DNA of 64,000 bases from Elmis aenea (taxonomy: Eukaryota > Arthropoda > Insecta > Coleoptera > Elmidae): positions 248,001 to 312,000 of the forward strand of contig CANTFG010000257.1 in NCBI GenBank assembly GCA_947652605.1, read 5' to 3'. Every line of letters begins with the position of its first letter. The first letter of the stretch is position 1. Below the pieces are notes generated by a model, which ran no database searches, was not told the DNA's origin, and saw only the letters and a list, made by a program, of their open reading frames with translations. Made by a program: the position numbers and the translations under genes. Below are positions 13,601 through 26,448 of the stretch, one piece after another.

Positions 13601-15600
13601 TTTCTTAGTATAATGCCGTTTGTTTCAACTAGTTTGAAATTTAATTTACAAAGTTATTCAAAAAATTAAAAATTTTGAAAATTTTGAATTTTTTTCTCGA
13701 AAACGGCTAATACGATTTTGTTCAAATTTTAGTATGTTATAGAGTTTTATCTTCTTAGTATAATGCCGTTTGTTTCAACTAGTTTGAAATTTAATTTACA
13801 AAGTTATTCAAAAAAGTAAAAATTTTGAAAATTTTGAATTTTTTTCTCGAAAACGGCTCTTACGATTTTGTTCAAATTTTAGTATGTTATAGAGTTTTAT
13901 CTTCTTAGTATAATGCCGTTTGTTTCAACTAGTTTGAAATTTAATTTACAAAGTTATTCAAAAAAGTAAAAATTTTGAAAATTTTGAATTTTTTTCTCGA
14001 AAACGGCTCATACGATTTTGTTCAAATTTTAGTATGTTATAGAGTTTTATCTTCTTAGTATAATGCCGTTTGTTTCAACTAGTTTGAAATTTAATTTACA
14101 AAGTTATTCAAAAAATTAAAAATTTTGAAAATTTTGAAATTTTTTTTCGAAAACGGCTCGTTACATTTTGTTCAAATTTTAGTATGTTATAGAGTTTTAT
14201 CTTCTTAGTATAATGCCGTTTGTTTCAACTAGTTTGAAATTTAATTTACAAAGTTATTCAAAAAAGTAAAAATTTTGAAAATTTTGAATTTTTTTCTCGA
14301 AAACGGCTCATACGATTTTGTTCAAATTTTAGTATGTTATAGAGTTTTATTTTCTTAGTATAATGCCGTTGGTTTCAACTAGTTTGAAATTTAATTTACA
14401 AAGTTATTCAAAAAAGTAAAAATTTTGAAAATTTTGAATTTTTTTCTCGAAAACGGCTCATACGATTTTGTTCAAATTTTAGTATGTTATAGAGTTTTAT
14501 TTTCTTAGTATAATGCCGTTTGTTTCAACTAGTTTGAAATTTAATTTACAAAGTTATTCAAAAAAGTAAAAATTTTGAAAATTTTGAATTTTTTTCTCGA
14601 AAACGGCTCATACGATTTTGTTCAAATTTTAGTATGTTATAGAGTTTTATTTTCTTAGTATAATGCCGTTTGTTTCAACTAGTTTGAAATTTAATTTACA
14701 AAGTTATTCAAAAAATTAAAAATTTTGAAAATTTTGAATTTTTTTCTCGAAAACGGCTAATACGATTTTGTTCAAATTTTAGTATGTTATAGAGTTTTAT
14801 CTTCTTAGTATAATGCCGTTTGTTTCAACTAGTTTGAAATTTAATTTACAAAGTTATTCAAAAAAGTAAAAATTTTGAAAATTTTGAATTTTTTTCTCGA
14901 AAACGGCTCTTACGATTTTGTTCAAATTTTAGTATGTTATAGAGTTTTATCTTCTTAGTATAATGCCGTTTGTTTCAACTAGTTTGAAATTTAATTTACA
15001 AAGTTATTCAAAAAAGTAAAAATTTTGAAAATTTTGAATTTTTTTCTCGAAAACGGCTCATACGATTTTGTTCAAATTTTAGTATGTTATAGAGTTTTAT
15101 TTTCTTAGTATAATGCCGTTTGTTTCAACTAGTTTGAAATTTAATTTACAAAGTTATTCAAAAAATTAAAAATTTTGAAAATTTTGAAATTTTTTTTCGA
15201 AAACGGCTCGTTACATTTTGTTCAAATTTTAGCATGTTATAGAGTTTTATTTTCTTAGTATAATGCCGTTTGTTTCAACTAGTTTGAAAATTAATTTACA
15301 AAGTTATTCAAAAAAGTAAAAATTTTGAAAATTTTGAATTTTTTTCTCGAAAACGGCTCATACGATTTTGTTCAAATTTTAGTATGTTATAGAGTTTTAT
15401 TTTCTTAGTATAATGCCGTTTGTTTCAACTAGTTTGAAATTTAATTTACAAAGTTATTCAAAAAAGTAAAAATTTTGAAAATTTTGAATTTTTTTCTCGA
15501 AAACGGCTCATACGATTTTGTTCAAATTTTAGTATGTTATAGAGTTTTATTTTCTTAGTATAATGCCGTTTGTTTCAACTAGTTTGAAATTTAATTTACA
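10651..15600 (+). repeat. Large duplicated block, copy 2 (33 monomers)
   Basis: This matches copy 1 at 3751-8700 monomer for monomer at an offset of exactly 6,900 bp (46 monomers). It shares the private markers G112 (10762), the CTTG monomer at 12601, T49 in the monomer at 12751, T60 (13860 and 14910) and G121 (14371). Because these markers are rare elsewhere, common descent of the whole block by a recent multi-kilobase event is much likelier than chance similarity. After the block, copy 2 passes directly to m2 k1 k4 at 15601; copy 1 reaches m2 k1 k4 three monomers later (9151), which suggests loss of one m5 k1 k1 trimer here or its gain there. Confidence 0.88.
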
Positions 15601-16650
15601 AAGTTATTCAAAAAATTAAAAATTTTGAAAATTTTGAAATTTTTTTTCGAAAACGGCTCGTTACATTTGGTTCAAATTTTAGCATGTTATAGAGTTTAAT
15701 TTTCTTAGTATAATTCCGTTTGTTTCAACTAGTTTGAAATTTAATTTACAAAGTTATTCAAAAAAGTAAAAATTTTGAAAATTTTGAATTTTTTTCTCGA
15801 AAACGGCTCATACGATTTTGTTCAAATTTTAGTATGTTATAGAGTTTTATTTTCTTAGTATAATGCCGTTTGTTTCAACTAGTTTGAAATTTAATTTACA
15901 AAGTTATTCAAAAAATTAAAAATTTTGAAAATTTTGAATTTTTTTCTCGAAAACGGCTAATACGATTTTGTTCAAATTTTAGTATGTTATAGAGTTTTAT
16001 CTTCTTAGTATAATGCCGTTTGTTTCAACTAGTTTGAAATTTAATTTACAAAGTTATTCAAAAAAGTAAAAATTTTGAAAATTTTGAATTTTTTTCTCGA
16101 AAACGGCTCATACGATTTTGTTCAAATTTTAGTATGTTATAGAGTTTTATCTTCTTAGTATAATGCCGTTTGTTTCAACTAGTTTGAAATTTAATTTACA
16201 AAGTTATTCAAAAAATTAAAAATTTTGAAAATTTTGAAATTTTTTTTCGAAAACGGCTCGTTACATTTTGTTCAAATTTTAGCATGTTATAGAGTTTAAT
16301 TTTCTTAGTATAATGCCGTTTGTTTCAACTAGTTTGAAATTTAATTTACAAAGTTATTCAAAAAAGTAAAAATTTTGAAAATTTTGAATTTTTTTCTCTA
16401 AAACGGCTCATACGATTTTGTTCAAATTTTAGTATGTTATAGAGTTTTATCTTCTTAGTATAATGCCGTTTGTTTCAACTAGTTTGAAATTTAATTTACA
16501 AAGTTATTCAAAAAAGTAAAAATTTTGAAAATTTTGAATTTTTTTCTCGAAAACGGCTCATACGATTTTGTTCAAATTTTAGTATGTTATAGAGTTTTAT
16601 TTTCTTAGTATAATGCTGTTTGTTTCAACTAGTTTGAAATTTAATTTACA

Positions 16651-16816
16651 AAGTTATTCAAAAAATTAAAAATTTTGAAAATTTTGAATTTTTTTTCGAA
16701 AACGGCTCGTTACATTTTGTTCAAATTTTAGCATGTTATAGAGTTTAATTTTCTTAGTATAATGCCGTTTGTTTCATAATGCCGTTTGTTTCAACTAGTT
16801 TGAAATTTAATTTACA
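16651..16816 (+). repeat. 166 bp variant monomer, copy 1
   Basis: This is an m1-like unit (T16, C83, A98) with two length changes. One base is missing around the T run (T39 followed by eight T and CG), and TAATGCCGTTTGTTTCA, 17 bp, is duplicated in tandem at 16760-16776 and 16777-16793. The net gain is 16 bp. The duplicated piece includes the second G+C-rich segment, so this monomer has two copies of GCCGTTT. Confidence 0.95.
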
Positions 16817-18316
16817 AAGTTATTCAAAAAAGTAAAAATTTTGAAAATTTTGAATTTTTTTCTCGAAAACGGCTCATACGATTTTGTTCAAATTTTAGTA
16901 TGTTATAGAGTTTTATTTTCTTAGTATAATGCCGTTTGTTTCAACTAGTTTGAAATTTAATTTACAAAGTTATTCAAAAAATTAAAAATTTTGAAAATTT
17001 TGAAATTTTTTTTCGAAAACGGCTCGTTACATTTTGTTCAAATTTTAGCATGTTATAGAGTTTAATTTTCTTAGTATAATTCCGTTTGTTTTAACTAGTT
17101 TGAAATTTAATTTACAAAGTTATTCAAAAAAGTAAAAATTTTGAAAATTTTGAATTTTTTTCTCGAAAACGGCTCATACGATTTTGTTCAAATTTTAGTA
17201 TGTTATAGAGTTTTATCTTCTTAGTATAATGCCGTTTGTTTCAACTAGTTTGAAATTTAATTTACAAAGTTATTCAAAAAATTAAAAATTTTGAAAATTT
17301 TGAAATTTTTTTTCGAAAACGGCTCGTTACATTTGGTTCAAATTTTAGCATGTTATAGAGTTTAATTTTCTTAGTATAATTCCGTTTGTTTCAACTAGTT
17401 TGAAATTTAATTTACAAAGTTATTCAAAAAAGTAAAAATTTTGAAAATTTTGAATTTTTTTCTCGAAAACGGCTCATACGATTTTGTTCAAATTTTAGTA
17501 TGTTATAGAGTTTTATTTTCTTAGTATAATGCCGTTTGTTTCAACTAGTTTGAAATTTAATTTACAAAGTTATTCAAAAAATTAAAAATTTTGAAAATTT
17601 TGAATTTTTTTCTCGAAAACGGCTAATACGATTTTGTTCAAATTTTAGTATGTTATAGAGTTTTATCTTCTTAGTATAATGCCGTTTGTTTCAACTAGTT
17701 TGAAATTTAATTTACAAAGTTATTCAAAAAAGTAAAAATTTTGAAAATTTTGAATTTTTTTCTCGAAAACGGCTCATACGATTTTGTTCAAATTTTAGTA
17801 TGTTATAGAGTTTTATCTTCTTAGTATAATGCCGTTTGTTTCAACTAGTTTGAAATTTAATTTACAAAGTTATTCAAAAAATTAAAAATTTTGAAAATTT
17901 TGAAATTTTTTTTCGAAAACGGCTCGTTACATTTTGTTCAAATTTTAGCATGTTATAGAGTTTAATTTTCTTAGTATAATGCCGTTTGTTTCAACTAGTT
18001 TGAAATTTAATTTACAAAGTTATTCAAAAAAGTAAAAATTTTGAAAATTTTGAATTTTTTTCTCTAAAACGGCTCATACGATTTTGTTCAAATTTTAGTA
18101 TGTTATAGAGTTTTATCTTCTTAGTATAATGCCGTTTGTTTCAACTAGTTTGAAATTTAATTTACAAAGTTATTCAAAAAAGTAAAAATTTTGAAAATTT
18201 TGAATTTTTTTCTCGAAAACGGCTCATACGATTTTGTTCAAATTTTAGTATGTTATAGAGTTTTATTTTCTTAGTATAATGCTGTTTGTTTCAACTAGTT
18301 TGAAATTTAATTTACA

Positions 18317-18482
18317 AAGTTATTCAAAAAATTAAAAATTTTGAAAATTTTGAATTTTTTTTCGAAAACGGCTCGTTACATTTTGTTCAAATTTTAGCAT
18401 GTTATAGAGTTTAATTTTCTTAGTATAATGCCGTTTGTTTCATAATGCCGTTTGTTTCAACTAGTTTGAAATTTAATTTACA
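18317..18482 (+). repeat. 166 bp variant monomer, copy 2
   Basis: It has the same one-base loss in the T run and the same 17 bp tandem duplication (18426-18442 and 18443-18459) as the copy at 16651. Both are preceded by a k1 monomer carrying T117. Identical compound changes in the same neighbourhood show descent from one mutant monomer, copied as part of a 1,666 bp unit. Confidence 0.95.
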
Positions 18483-19532
18483 AAGTTATTCAAAAAAGTA
18501 AAAATTTTGAAAATTTTGAATTTTTTTCTCGAAAACGGCTCATACGATTTGGTTCAAATTTTAGTATGTTATAGAGTTTTATTTTCTTAGTATAATGCCG
18601 TTTGTTTCAACTAGTTTGAAATTTAATTTACAAAGTTATTCAAAAAATTAAAAATTTTGAAAATTTTGAAATTGTTTTTCGAAAACGGCTCGTTACATTT
18701 TGTTCAAATTTTAGCATGTTATAGAGTTTAATTTTTTTAGTATAATGCCGTTTGTTTCAACTAGTTTGAAATTTAATTTACAAAGTTATTCAAAAAAGTA
18801 AAAATTTTGAAAATTTTGAATTTTTTTCTCGAAAACGGCTCATACGATTTTGTTCAAATTTTAGTATGTTATAGAGTTTTATTTTCTTAGTATAATGCCG
18901 TTTGTTTCAACTAGTTTGAAATTTAATTTACAAAGTTATTCAAAAAATTAAAAATTTTGAAAATTTTGAAATTTTTTTTCGAAAACGGCTCGTTACATTT
19001 TGTTCAAATTTTAGCATGTTATAGAGTTTAATTTTCTTAGTATAATTCCGTTTGTTTTAACTAGTTTGAAATTTAATTTACAAAGTTATTCAAAAAAGTA
19101 AAAATTTTGAAAATTTTGAATTTTTTTCTCGAAAACGGCTCATACGATTTTGTTCAAATTTTAGTATGTTATAGAGTTTTATCTTCTTAGTATAATGCCG
19201 TTTGTTTCAACTAGTTTGAAATTTAATTTACAAAGTTATTCAAAAAAGTAAAAATTTTGAAAATTTTGAATTTTTTTCTCTAAAACGGCTCATACGATTT
19301 TGTTCAAATTTTAGTATGTTATAGAGTTTTATCTTCTTAGTATAATGCCGTTTGTTTCAACTAGTTTGAAATTTAATTTACAAAGTTATTCAAAAAAGTA
19401 AAAATTTTGAAAATTTTGAATTTTTTTCTCGAAAACGGCTCATACGATTTTGTTCAAATTTTAGTATGTTATAGAGTTTTATTTTCTTAGTATAATGCTG
19501 TTTGTTTCAACTAGTTTGAAATTTAATTTACA

Positions 19533-19698
19533 AAGTTATTCAAAAAATTAAAAATTTTGAAAATTTTGAATTTTTTTTCGAAAACGGCTCGTTACATTTT
19601 GTTCAAATTTTAGCATGTTATAGAGTTTAATTTTCTTAGTATAATGCCGTTTGTTTCATAATGCCGTTTGTTTCAACTAGTTTGAAATTTAATTTACA
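19533..19698 (+). repeat. 166 bp variant monomer, copy 3
   Basis: The 17 bp duplication lies at 19642-19658 and 19659-19675, with the same T-run loss. It sits 1,216 bp after copy 2 and is again preceded by a k1 with T117 (19499). It is followed by a k1 with G in TTTGGTTC and an m1 with ATTGTTTTTC, as is copy 2. Confidence 0.95.
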
Positions 19699-20448
19699 AA
19701 GTTATTCAAAAAAGTAAAAATTTTGAAAATTTTGAATTTTTTTCTCGAAAACGGCTCATACGATTTGGTTCAAATTTTAGTATGTTATAGAGTTTTATTT
19801 TCTTAGTATAATGCCGTTTGTTTCAACTAGTTTGAAATTTAATTTACAAAGTTATTCAAAAAATTAAAAATTTTGAAAATTTTGAAATTGTTTTTCGAAA
19901 ACGGCTCGTTACATTTTGTTCAAATTTTAGCATGTTATAGAGTTTAATTTTTTTAGTATAATGCCGTTTGTTTCAACTAGTTTGAAATTTAATTTACAAA
20001 GTTATTCAAAAAAGTAAAAATTTTGAAAATTTTGAATTTTTTTCTCGAAAACGGCTCATACGATTTTGTTCAAATTTTAGTATGTTATAGAGTTTTATTT
20101 TCTTAGTATAATGCCGTTTGTTTCAACTAGTTTGAAATTTAATTTACAAAGTTATTCAAAAAATTAAAAATTTTGAAAATTTTGAAATTTTTTTTCGAAA
20201 ACGGCTCGTTACATTTTGTTCAAATTTTAGCATGTTATAGAGTTTAATTTTCTTAGTATAATTCCGTTTGTTTTAACTAGTTTGAAATTTAATTTACAAA
20301 GTTATTCAAAAAAGTAAAAATTTTGAAAATTTTGAATTTTTTTCTCGAAAACGGCTCATACGATTTTGTTCAAATTTTAGTATGTTATAGAGTTTTATCT
20401 TCTTAGTATAATGCCGTTTGTTTCAACTAGTTTGAAATTTAATTTACA

Positions 20449-23400
20449 AAGTTATTCAAAAAATTAAAAATTTTGAAAATTTTGAAATTTTTTTTCGAAA
20501 ACGGCTCGTTACATTTTGTTCAAATTTTAGTATGTTATAGAGTTTTATCTTCTTAGTATAATGCCGTTTGTTTCAACTAGTTTGAAATTTAATTTACAAA
20601 GTTATTCAAAAAAGTAAAAATTTTGAAAATTTTGAATTTTTTTCTCGAAAACGGCTCATACGATTTTGTTCAAATTTTAGTATGTTATAGAGTTTTATTT
20701 TCTTAGTATAATGCCGTTTGTTTCAACTAGTTTGAAATTTAATTTACAAAGTTATTCAAAAAAGTAAAAATTTTGAAAATTTTGAATTTTTTTCTCGAAA
20801 ACGGCTCATACGATTTTGTTCAAATTTTAGTATGTTATAGAGTTTTATTTTCTTAGTATAATGCCGTTTGTTTCAACTAGTTTGAAATTTAATTTACAAA
20901 GTTATTCAAAAAAGTAAAAATTTTGAAAATTTTGAATTTTTTTCTCGAAAACGGCTCATACGATTTTGTTCAAATTTTAGTATGTTATAGAGTTTTATTT
21001 TCTTAGTATAATGCCGTTTGTTTCAACTAGTTTGAAATTTAATTTACAAAGTTATTCAAAAAATTAAAAATTTTGAAAATTTTGAAATTTTTTTTCGAAA
21101 ACGGCTCGTTACATTTAGTTCAAATTTTAGCATGTTATAGAGTTTAATTTTCTTAGTATAATGCCGTTTGTTTCAACTAGTTTGAAATTTAATTTACAAA
21201 GTTATTCAAAAAAGTAAAAATTTTGAAAATTTTGAATTTTTTTCTCGAAAACGGCTCATACGATTTTGTTCAAATTTTAGTATGTTATAGAGTTTTATTT
21301 TCTTAGTATAATGCCGTTTGTTTCAACTAGTTTGAAATTTAATTTACAAAGTTATTCAAAAAATTAAAAATTTTGAAAATTTTGAAATTTTTTTTCGAAA
21401 ACGGCTCGTTACATTTTGTTCAAATTTTAGCATGTTATAGAGTTTAATTTTCTTAGTATAATTCTGTTTGTTTCAACTAGTTTGAAATTTAATTTACAAA
21501 GTTATTCAAAAAAGTAAAAATTTTGAAAATTTTGAATTTTTTTCTCGAAAACGGCTCATACGATTTTGTTCAAATTTTAGTATGTTATAGAGTTTTATCT
21601 TCTTAGTATAATGCCGTTTGTTTCAACTAGTTTGAAATTTAATTTACAAAGTTATTCAAAAAATTAAAAATTTTGAAAATTTTGAAATTTTTTTTCGAAA
21701 ACGGCTCGTTACATTTTGTTCAAATTTTAGCATGTTATAGAGTTTAATTTTCTTAGTATAATTCCGTTTGTTTTAACTAGTTTGAAATTTAATTTACAAA
21801 GTTATTCAAAAAAGTAAAAATTTTGAAAATTTTGAATTTTTTTTTCGAAAACGGCTCGTTACATTTAGTTCAAATTTTAGCATGTTATAGAGTTTAATTT
21901 TCTTAGTATAATGCCGTTTGTTTCAACTAGTTTGAAATTTAATTTACAAAGTTATTCAAAAAATTAAAAATTTTGAAAATTTTGAAATTTTTTTTCGAAA
22001 ACGGCTCGTTACATTTTGTTCAAATTTTAGCATGTTATAGAGTTTAATTTTCTTAGTATAATTCTGTTTGTTTCAACTAGTTTGAAATTTAATTTACAAA
22101 GTTATTCAAAAAAGTAAAAATTTTGAAAATTTTGAATTTTTTTCTCGAAAACGGCTCATACGATTTTGTTCAAATTTTAGTATGTTATAGAGTTTTATCT
22201 TCTTAGTATAATGCCGTTTGTTTCAACTAGTTTGAAATTTAATTTACAAAGTTATTCAAAAAATTAAAAATTTTGAAAATTTTGAAATTTTTTTTCGAAA
22301 ACGGCTTGTTACATTTTGTTCAAATTTTAGCATGTTATAGAGTTTAATTTTCTTAGTATAATTCCGTTTGTTTTAACTAGTTTGAAATTTAATTTACAAA
22401 GTTATTCAAAAAAGTAAAAATTTTGAAAATTTTGAATTTTTTTCTCGAAAACGGCTCATACGATTTTGTTCAAATTTTAGTATGTTATAGAGTTTTATCT
22501 TCTTAGTATAATGCCGTTTGTTTCAACTAGTTTATAATTTAATTTACAAAGTTATTCAAAAAATTAAAAATTTTGAAAATTTTGAAATTTTTTTTCGAAA
22601 ACGGCTCGTTACATTTTGTTCAAATTTTAGTATGTTATAGAGTTTTATCTTCTTAGTATAATGCCGTTTGTTTCAACTAGTTTGAAATTTAATTTACAAA
22701 GTTATTCAAAAAAGTAAAAATTTTGAAAATTTTGAATTTTTTTCTCGAAAACGGCTCATACGATTTTGTTCAAATTTTAGTATGTTATAGAGTTTTTTTT
22801 TCTTAGTATAATGCCGTTTGTTTCAACTAGTTTGAAATTTAATTTACAAAGTTATTCAAAAAAGTAAAAATTTTGAAAATTTTGAATTTTTTTCTCGAAA
22901 ACGGCTCATACGATTTTGTTCAAATTTTAGTATGTTATAGAGTTTTATTTTCTTAGTATAATGCCGTTTGTTTCAACTAGTTTGAAATTTAATTTACAAA
23001 GTTATTCAAAAAAGTAAAAATTTTGAAAATTTTGAATTTTTTTCTCGAAAACGGCTCATACGATTTTGTTCAAATTTTAGTATGTTATAGAGTTTTATTT
23101 TCTTAGTATAATGCCGTTTGTTTCAACTAGTTTGAAATTTAATTTACAAAGTTATTCAAAAAATTAAAAATTTTGAAAATTTTGAAATTTTTTTTCGAAA
23201 ACGGCTCGTTACATTTAGTTCAAATTTTAGCATGTTATAGAGTTTAATTTTCTTAGTATAATGCCGTTTGTTTCAACTAGTTTGAAATTTAATTTACAAA
23301 GTTATTCAAAAAAGTAAAAATTTTGAAAATTTTGAATTTTTTTCTCGAAAACGGCTCATACGATTTTGTTCAAATTTTAGTATGTTATAGAGTTTTATTT

Positions 23401-24348
23401 TCTTAGTATAATGCCGTTTGTTTCAACTAGTTTGAAATTTAATTTACAAAGTTATTCAAAAAATTAAAAATTTTGAAAATTTTGAAATTTTTTTTCGAAA
23501 ACGGCTCGTTACATTTTGTTCAAATTTTAGTATGTTATAGAGTTTTATCTTCTTAGTATAATGCCGTTTGTTTCAACTAGTTTGAAATTTAATTTACAAA
23601 GTTATTCAAAAAAGTAAAAATTTTGAAAATTTTGAATTTTTTTCTCGAAAACGGCTCATACGATTTTGTTCAAATTTTAGTATGTTATAGAGTTTTATTT
23701 TCTTAGTATAATGCCGTTTGTTTCAACTAGTTTGAAATTTAATTTACAAAGTTATTCAAAAAAGTAAAAATTTTGAAAATTTTGAATTTTTTTCTCGAAA
23801 ACGGCTCATACGATTTTGTTCAAATTTTAGTATGTTATAGAGTTTTATTTTCTTAGTATAATGCCGTTTGTTTCAACTAGTTTGAAATTTAATTTACAAA
23901 GTTATTCAAAAAAGTAAAAATTTTGAAAATTTTGAATTTTTTTCTCGAAAACGGCTCATACGATTTTGTTCAAATTTTAGTATGTTATAGAGTTTTATTT
24001 TCTTAGTATAATGCCGTTTGTTTCAACTAGTTTGAAATTTAATTTACAAAGTTATTCAAAAAATTAAAAATTTTGAAAATTTTGAAATTTTTTTTCGAAA
24101 ACGGCTCGTTACATTTTGTTCAAATTTTAGCATGTTATAGAGTTTAATTTTCTTAGTATAATGCCGTTTGTTTCAACTAGTTTGAAATTTAATTTACAAA
24201 GTTATTCAAAAAAGTAAAAATTTTGAAAATTTTGAATTTTTTTCTCGAAAACGGCTCATACGATTTTGTTCAAATTTTAGTATGTTATAGAGTTTTATTT
24301 TCTTAGTATAATGCCGTTTGTTTCAACTAGTTTGAAATTTAATTTACA
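20449..24348 (+). repeat. Region III: transition with the first six-monomer modules
   Basis: The order is m4 k1 k1 k1 m1 k1 m2 k2 m2 hybrid m2 k2 m2 k2 m4 k1 k1 k1 m1 k1 m4 k1 k1 k1 m1 k1, all 150 bp. The six-monomer module m4 k1 k1 k1 m1 k1 starts at 20449, 22549 and 23449 and is the base unit of region IV. Between them, a short block with private marks is doubled: A69 (21117 and 21867, and once more at 23217), T117 on a T115 background (21465 and 22065), and T126 (21774 and 22374). The k2 at 22399 has TTTATAATTT near its end, and the k1 at 22699 has an extra T substitution near position 99. Confidence 0.8.
21799..21948 (+). repeat. Chimeric monomer: k left part, m1 right part
   Basis: Positions 1-39 are k-type (G16, T39), and from T46 onward it is m1 (G60, TAC62-64, C83, A98) with the private A69 of the monomer at 21049. 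The switch falls between 39 and 46, inside the T run. The m2 that follows has the T117 mark of the m2 at 21349, but the k1 separating these two classes at 21199 has no counterpart here, so one monomer was lost in the event that made the chimera. Confidence 0.85.
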
Positions 24349-26448
24349 AAGTTATTCAAAAAATTTAAAATTTTGAAAATTTTGAAATTTTTTTTCGAAA
24401 ACGGCTCGTTACATTTTGTTCAAATTTTAGCATGTTATAGAGTTTAATTTTCTTAGTATAATTCCGTTTGTTTCAACTAGTTTGAAATTTAATTTACAAA
24501 GTTATTCAAAAAAGTAAAAATTTTGAAAATTTTGAATTTTTTTCTCGAAAACGGCTCATACGATTTTGTTCAAATTTTAGTATGTTATAGAGTTTTATCT
24601 TCTTAGTATAATGCCGTTTGTTTCAACTAGTTTGAAATTTAATTTACAAAGTTATTCAAAAAATTAAAAATTTTGAAAATTTTGAAATTTTTTTTCGAAA
24701 ACGGCTCGTTACATTTTGTTCAAATTTTAGTATGTTATAGAGTTTTATCTTCTTAGTATAATGCCGTTTGTTTCAACTAGTTTGAAATTTAATTTACAAA
24801 GTTATTCAAAAAAGTAAAAATTTTGAAAATTTTGAATTTTTTTCTCGAAAACGGCTCATACGATTTTGTTCAAATTTTAGTATGTTATAGAGTTTTATTT
24901 TCTTAGTATAATGCCGTTTGTTTCAACTAGTTTGAAATTTAATTTACAAAGTTATTCAAAAAAGTAAAAATTTTGAAAATTTTGAATTTTTTTCTCGAAA
25001 ACGGCTCATACGATTTTGTTCAAATTTTAGTATGTTATAGAGTTTTATTTTCTTAGTATAATGCCGTTTGTTTCAACTAGTTTGAAATTTAATTTACAAA
25101 GTTATTCAAAAAAGTAAAAATTTTGAAAATTTTGAATTTTTTTCTCGAAAACGGCTCATACGATTTTGTTCAAATTTTAGTATGTTATAGAGTTTTATTT
25201 TCTTAGTATAATGCCGTTTGTTTCAACTAGTTTGAAATTTAATTTACAAAGTTATTCAAAAAATTTAAAATTTTGAAAATTTTGAAATTTTTTTTCGAAA
25301 ACGGCTCGTTACATTTTGTTCAAATTTTAGCATGTTATAGAGTTTAATTTTCTTAGTATAATTCCGTTTGTTTCAACTAGTTTGAAATTTAATTTACAAA
25401 GTTATTCAAAAAAGTAAAAATTTTGAAAATTTTGAATTTTTTTCTCGAAAACGGCTCATACGATTTTGTTCAAATTTTAGTATGTTATAGAGTTTTATCT
25501 TCTTAGTATAATGCCGTTTGTTTCAACTAGTTTGAAATTTAATTTACAAAGTTATTCAAAAAATTAAAAATTTTGAAAATTTTGAAATTTTTTTTCGAAA
25601 ACGGCTCGTTACATTTTGTTCAAATTTTAGTATGTTATAGAGTTTTATCTTCTTAGTATAATGCCGTTTGTTTCAACTAGTTTGAAATTTAATTTACAAA
25701 GTTATTCAAAAAAGTAAAAATTTTGAAAATTTTGAATTTTTTTCTCGAAAACGGCTCATACGATTTTGTTCAAATTTTAGTATGTTATAGAGTTTTATTT
25801 TCTTAGTATAATGCCGTTTGTTTCAACTAGTTTGAAATTTAATTTACAAAGTTATTCAAAAAAGTAAAAATTTTGAAAATTTTGAATTTTTTTCTCGAAA
25901 ACGGCTCATACGATTTTGTTCAAATTTTAGTATGTTATAGAGTTTTATTTTCTTAGTATAATGCCGTTTGTTTCAACTAGTTTGAAATTTAATTTACAAA
26001 GTTATTCAAAAAAGTAAAAATTTTGAAAATTTTGAATTTTTTTCTCGAAAACGGCTCATACGATTTTGTTCAAATTTTAGTATGTTATAGAGTTTTATTT
26101 TCTTAGTATAATGCCGTTTGTTTCAACTAGTTTGAAATTTAATTTACAAAGTTATTCAAAAAATTAAAAATTTTGAAAATTTTGAATTTTTTTCTCGAAA
26201 ACGGCTCATACGATTTTGTTCAAATTTTAGTATGTTATAGAGTTTTATCTTCTTAGTATAATGCCGTTTGTTTCAACTAGTTTGAAATTTAATTTACAAA
26301 GTTATTCAAAAAAGTAAAAATTTTGAAAATTTTGAATTTTTTTCTCGAAAACGGCTCATACGATTTTGTTCAAATTTTAGTATGTTATAGAGTTTTATTT
26401 TCTTAGTATAATGCCGTTTGTTTCAACTAGTTTGAAATTTAATTTACA

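Larger units (their letters stand above)
1..15600 (+). repeat. Region I: irregular long higher-order array (104 monomers)
   Basis: All 104 monomers are exactly 150 bp. The order has no short strict period but reuses modules: m2 k1 k4 k2 m1 k3 k1 starts at 751, 5101 and 12001; m5 k1 k1 starts at 1801, 4201, 4651, 8251, 8701, 11101, 11551 and 15151; m4 k1 k1 k1 k4 k2 starts at 3151, 7201 and 14101. From the left edge the classes are k2 m1 k1(T49, A140) k1 k1 m2 k1 k4 k2 m1 k3 k1 m5 k1 k1 m2 k1 k4 k2 m2 k2 m4 k1 k1 k1, after which a large block begins that recurs 6,900 bp later. Class m3 and the odd-length monomers are absent. Boundaries are drawn where the order changes, so they are approximate to one or two monomers. 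Confidence 0.75.
15601..20448 (+). repeat. Region II: higher-order units marked by a 166 bp monomer
   Basis: Three length-variant monomers of 166 bp (16651, 18317, 19533) divide this region. The units are 15601-17266 (m2 k1 k4 k2 m1 k3 k1 166 k1 m2 k2; 1,666 bp), 17267-18482 (m2 k1 k4 k2 m1 k3 k1 166), 18483-19698 (k1 m1 k1 m2 k2 k3 k1 166; 1,216 bp) and 19699-20448 (k1 m1 k1 m2 k2, a partial copy of the 1,216 bp unit). Shared private marks support this: G69 at 15669 and 17335; T117 in the k1 before each 166 bp monomer (16617, 18283, 19499); T126 in m2 (17092, 19058, 20274); and an m1 with ATTGTTTTTC in its T run (18633 and 19849). Confidence 0.85.
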
